The position numbers and the translations under genes were made by a program. Positions 60,198-64,000 of a stretch of DNA of 64,000 nucleotides are shown here, in pieces. The notes beneath the pieces are model-generated. The model saw nothing but the letters and a program-made list of their open reading frames with translations, searched no databases and was not told the origin of the DNA. The DNA comes from Drosophila miranda. Its lineage: Eukaryota; Arthropoda; Insecta; Diptera; Drosophilidae. Position 1 is the first letter of the stretch; each line of letters starts with the position of its first letter. The stretch spans positions 9,796,001-9,860,000 of the forward strand of contig NC_046674.1 in NCBI RefSeq assembly GCF_003369915.1, read 5' to 3'.

Positions 60198-61216
60198 ACT
60201 GCAAGAGAGGAGAAAATGTTTGAACGTTTCACTTTTTTGTTGACGTGGAAGGGCAGCCACTGTAATGGGAAGGGAAGCCACAAAGGGCAGCATCTCTCGA
60301 TGTTGTTGTGCTGTTCTATCACACAAAAGCTATCCACAAACACTACGAGACATCAGCGGGATTGTCGTTTTTCATCATCTATAAACTTACTTGGATATTA
60401 GTTATTTCTTTCGCGAGCAATTTAATTGTGAAGAGCAAACGACGACGCGACTGCTTTCTCAATTGACGGTTCGTGACGTGGAAGTGGAACGCGGAACGGG
60501 CACTCGGCTGTCAAACTTCGGGAACAGCCAGTATGACCGTGGGAAATTAAGAAAACAGAGGTATTTTTGTGCGATAGCTATCGGCGTTTTATTTTGAATT
60601 TTAGAGCATAGAGAATCCCAATCTCACTGCATGCTTTTCCCAATGGGTTTTATTGCTTGTCTCGCACTCTTTAATTCAAGTGAAGTGTAGTTAAATATGT
60701 CCAATCTGTCCGCCACTAGCCATACAGTATATTGGTGTCAGTTCATACAAAGAAAATGTACCAAACAAATTTGCTATATTGTTTCCCAGGCTCGCGTCGC
60801 GTCATAAGCCGCCCATTATGAAATTATACAAGGTTGTGTATTGCGACAACGCGCTCCCTTTTCGGGGCTTAAATACTAGGATGGATCTACATGAAGAATT
60901 TGTATTTTTATTTGAATTTTTATTATATATTAAGAGCTTTAGCTCAAGTTGGTATTCTGTTTCAATAAAGGGGGGTTAAGTGAGCTAAGTTCGGTCTTTT
61001 ATTGGTATATTTAAAACGACACGATATATTTCGGTATATTTTATCGATAAGAAAATTTTGAACTTTTTCTGTCTCTCTCTACAAGCCTTATATTTACATT
61101 TTTACAAATATTTTCGACGATCGTGAGTAAAACTAAAAATAACTGTGGTCTCTATCACTGGGATAATACTCATAGTACCCATTGTAATAATATTGAAAAA
61201 TTTAAAGGAAATAATC
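60198..61216. promoter_or_regulatory. Divergent promoter interval, copy 2
   Basis: Near-identical copy of 54694-55712, with the DRE TATCGATA retained at 61042-61049. Most of the differences between the two copies fall in this interval. Nup133 copy 2 therefore has the same proximal promoter as copy 1. Confidence 0.8.
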
Positions 61217-64000
61217 ATGAAACAACAGGAAAACGAAAATCCGCTGGAGTCATCGCCATCTTCTTTTTTTGGCGAGAGCTCGAACTGCTCTCCACTTTTA
61301 GGGAGCTTGAATAAAACTGCCCTACACAACAGGTAAGTAACAGGAGTGTCTCGCTTATTAAAAGATGATTTAAAACACTTGTTCCCAACAGCCGGCATAG
61401 TTTTTCGGGGCGATCCTCCCAATCGATACCCGGCATCCGGTCGGACTACAATGTTGTGAAGAGCTTTGGTTTCCCCCTGCCCGTCGTAGTGAACGAGGCC
61501 TTGACCTCTGTGGGATCTGCTGCAGGAACCGTTTCTGCGAAGGTCGCCCAAAATGGTTTGGCTTGGGTACGAGTATAAGCACGGGTCGAAAAATGATTTG
61601 GCCTGGAATTAAATTTCCGCCCTTTTTCAGGTTGTGCACGGCCGCCGACTCCTAATTTGGCAGTACAAGGAGTCGTCCAAGGGTGCCAAGCACCCTAGAC
61701 GGGAAGGTGGCTTGCCTCAATGCCGCGAACTACAACTGCCCTACTCCGACTTGGGGTACAACAGTGAGTTGATTAGTGTATTCCAGACAGACGGCCAGCA
61801 AATGGCATCCTGCATAGCAGTTTCTGCAACGGGAGATGTGCGCTATTGGCCATCTATTGCCCACGACGGGAATACCGTGAATCTACCGATCCTAACCGGT
61901 CAGGACTTCGTTCAGATTATAAATCTACCATTGCAAGAGGGCTACCTTGCTGTGACCTCAACTAGCACTTTGGTATTTCTCAGCGTAGGCGTCACCAACG
62001 GCCGATACTCGTTGCACCACAAGACCATAAAGCCGGCCACCAGTTTGCTTGGTGGCTTTGGCAGCGACAAGGATCCGGTGAGGCTTGCATTTCCATCTAA
62101 AAAGGTTCCTCAAATAATATAAAATATATTTTCTAGCTCTTGGTTGGCATGTGCTGCGAGATAAATTCTCCTGAAGGTGAAACCGTGAAGGTGACTGTGC
62201 TCTCGGATCGTTCGATCCAACGCTGGAGTTTGTCAAGCAAAGGGAATACAGAACATTTACTCCACAAGGATGAAGAGGTGGTGCGCCGGATTAGCGAAGA
62301 GTTTAAGCAAAAGTTCTGGAATCTCCGTACTCCCGCGGACAATGTGGAAATCGAGTTGCATCTGCTGGACTTTCATATCGTTGATGACAAGGCTTATATA
62401 TTGGCTGGAGCTGTTAACGCTGCCCACGCTCCACAGATGTGCTATGCCGTTGGTAAGTATTGAATTTGTCATTCAACATGAACAATACTTAATACTATTT
62501 CTAGCTGTGGCCAGTGTCCAAGCGAACAGCATACTTCTGGAGTCATTCACACCCCTTAAGTTGAATAAATTCTACAACGCCAAGACCAAAGAGGATTGCG
62601 TCAGCCTTCGCTTTATAATAGGGAGCAGCCACATCTACCTCTACACCCCAAAGGTGGTCTATCCGTTGCTCTTGGAAAACGCCGTACCCACAGCCGAACT
62701 TGAGGCGGAGAAGATTGAATTTCATTTGCACGACGATCGAATCCTATGTGCCGCCGTCTGCAGTCGCCTGCCGCTGTTCTTTAGCCGCACACACGGACTG
62801 GTTTCCATCACGCCCGGCGACTTTGATGCCAACGAGCTGCATAATATGAGCACCTGCAATACACCAGATCTGTTTGAACCAGCTATGCTCGGTAGTTTCA
62901 GTGCACCCGATCAGTCTGCACTATCCGCAGTAACTGGCAGCAGCAACAATCTGCACATGTTCGAACTGGATCCGGATGAGCTATACAGCGATCGACGTGA
63001 CGAAGTGGGCCAGTTAAAGGCTGCCTTCGTGTACCACCTGAAGCGTAATAACAGCATGGTGAAGACCATTATCGGGGAGCTTCTGCGCACTGTCAATGAG
63101 CCCGATCAATGTGGTGCACCCTTGGATGCCTACAAGTTGGATAGGTACGGACACTTGAATTTTTACTAAAATACTATAAGCTATCAGATACTTCCATTTC
63201 CATTAGAATTGTCATCACAATAGCGGAGGACTTGGCCGAGGATCTTCCAATCGCCGATTCACGCTGGGAGGAGGCCCTGGGCGATCACCATGGCAATCGT
63301 CATGCGTTGGGGAGTTCACGTTCCATGCAAATAATCAATCAGCTACGTGACAAAACCCTTGCCTTCGATCACTTTGTCTCATTTCTTCATGCCAGCGGCA
63401 TTTGGGAGAAGGTGATTATTATTGCTCTTATTCCTATTTTTTTGAATTTATCTTGCGTCATTCTTTTCAGCTCAATGCCATACCCTGTGGTAGTAATGTG
63501 CTGAAGCCGACCAGTTTTATATTGTCCGATATTAGCGAGAAAATAGTGGCTGCCATGGCACTCCGTTCCTTGCAGGCCAAACAACCAGAAATCATCGAGC
63601 ATGCCATCGATGCCACTGTCGCCATGTGGGATGAGAAGCCCAATGGCAACTTAACCACCCAGGATATATTCTATGTGAAACTGTGCAAATTCCAGTTTGT
63701 ATTCAAAGCCCTAGCCGAAATGGCTGACAATCAGATTTCAGCTCAGAGAGATACCATTGTAATGGTGGCCCAATTTCTCAACGATACCAATTCCATCGTC
63801 CTGGATACACTGGGCCAGGTGTTTATGCATCGTGAGCAGCAGGCGAACAACTTCACACCGAACAATGACAGACTGGCCGCCTGCGAAAACCTTCCCTGGA
63901 CGGCCATGTCGGGAAGTGCTGGTGTGCTGGACACTCTCAACCGACTTATAGACCTCAGCCTGCGCTATGGCTATGCCCAGTGCATCAGTGAGGCGGAGCT
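61217..64000 (+). CDS. Nup133: Nuclear pore protein Nup133, copy 2 (3' end outside window)
   Basis: Exons at 61217-61332, 61392-61566, 61631-62077, 62137-62452, 62505-63144, 63207-63411 and 63471 onward, each at +5,504 relative to copy 1. All splice sites are kept and about 809 of 1163 codons are visible. I see no stop, frameshift or amino-acid change against copy 1; the exon differences noticed (GTT/GTG, TCA/TCC, GAA/GAG) are silent. The gene therefore looks able to make the same protein, provided exons 8 and 9 were also copied, which lies beyond the window. Confidence 0.9.

Larger units (their letters stand above)
60090..64000 (+). repeat. Tandem segmental duplication, copy 2 (runs off window)
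   Basis: It matches 54586-58496 at offset 5,504 to the last base of the window. By eye I count about a dozen single-base differences in 3.9 kb (roughly 0.3 percent), most of them in the promoter interval, with synonymous changes in Nup133 exons 2, 3 and 5 and one in an intron donor flank (GTATGG to GTACGG). GTTCA is shared at the two left edges (54586-54590 and 60090-60094), consistent with microhomology. Confidence 0.93.

Noticed and set aside
60090..64000. Duplication treated as an uncollapsed second haplotype
   Set aside because: Not fully excluded, but the head-to-tail join inside SsRbeta with the Nup133 3' flank and Helitron fragment in between is not what two alleles placed side by side normally give, so a real duplication is preferred.

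Overview
This is insect nuclear DNA, almost certainly Drosophila. Long AT-rich introns are packed with microsatellites, introns inside genes are short with GTAAGT-type donors, and the promoters carry Motif-1 (GGTCACACT) and DRE (TATCGATA) elements. Recognisable fly genes are elg1, Trs20, SsRbeta, Nup133, a cytochrome b5 gene, a PMEPA1/LDLRAD4-like gene and a PRMT-like gene. From memory, most of this set maps to Muller element D (3L of D. melanogaster). The unusually dense GA/CA/CAG/poly-G repeats fit an obscura-group fly, where element D is an X arm, but I cannot fix the species from the window.

Layout. Positions 1-36,366 hold no convincing intact protein gene. They contain simple repeats, short dispersed repeats, one DUF1091 gene relic (about 13.56-13.95 kb), a cluster of back-to-back hairpins (17.71-17.96 kb), a probable untranslated leader exon (about 18.8-20.126 kb) and, mainly from 15 to 36 kb, about 50 copies of the heptamer AAGCAGT in dense clusters. 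From 36,367 to 44,135 there is a multi-exon gene for a membrane-anchored, low-complexity protein with a PMEPA1/LDLRAD4-type PPNKT motif. Its 5.7-kb intron contains an intronless PRMT-like gene (40,790-42,439) interrupted by one in-frame TGA at the catalytic loop. Long AT-rich 3' sequence follows to about 47.2 kb.

From 48.2 kb the window is gene-dense: cytochrome b5 (+), elg1 (-), Trs20 (+), SsRbeta (-) and Nup133 (+). elg1/Trs20 and SsRbeta/Nup133 are head-to-head pairs sharing promoter intervals; cytochrome b5/elg1 and Trs20/SsRbeta are convergent. These are mostly housekeeping genes: PCNA unloading, ER-Golgi tethering, ER translocon and nuclear pore.

The most striking rearrangement is a head-to-tail tandem duplication with a 5,504-bp unit (54,586-60,089, repeated from 60,090 past the window end). 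It carries the 5' end of SsRbeta, the shared promoter and all of Nup133. The copies differ at about a dozen sites over 3.9 kb, and the differences I saw in Nup133 exons are synonymous. A decayed INE-1/DINE-1-like Helitron fragment lies just inside the junction. Copy 2 has a complete promoter, an SsRbeta stub ending at codon 36, and a Nup133 reading frame still open at the window edge.
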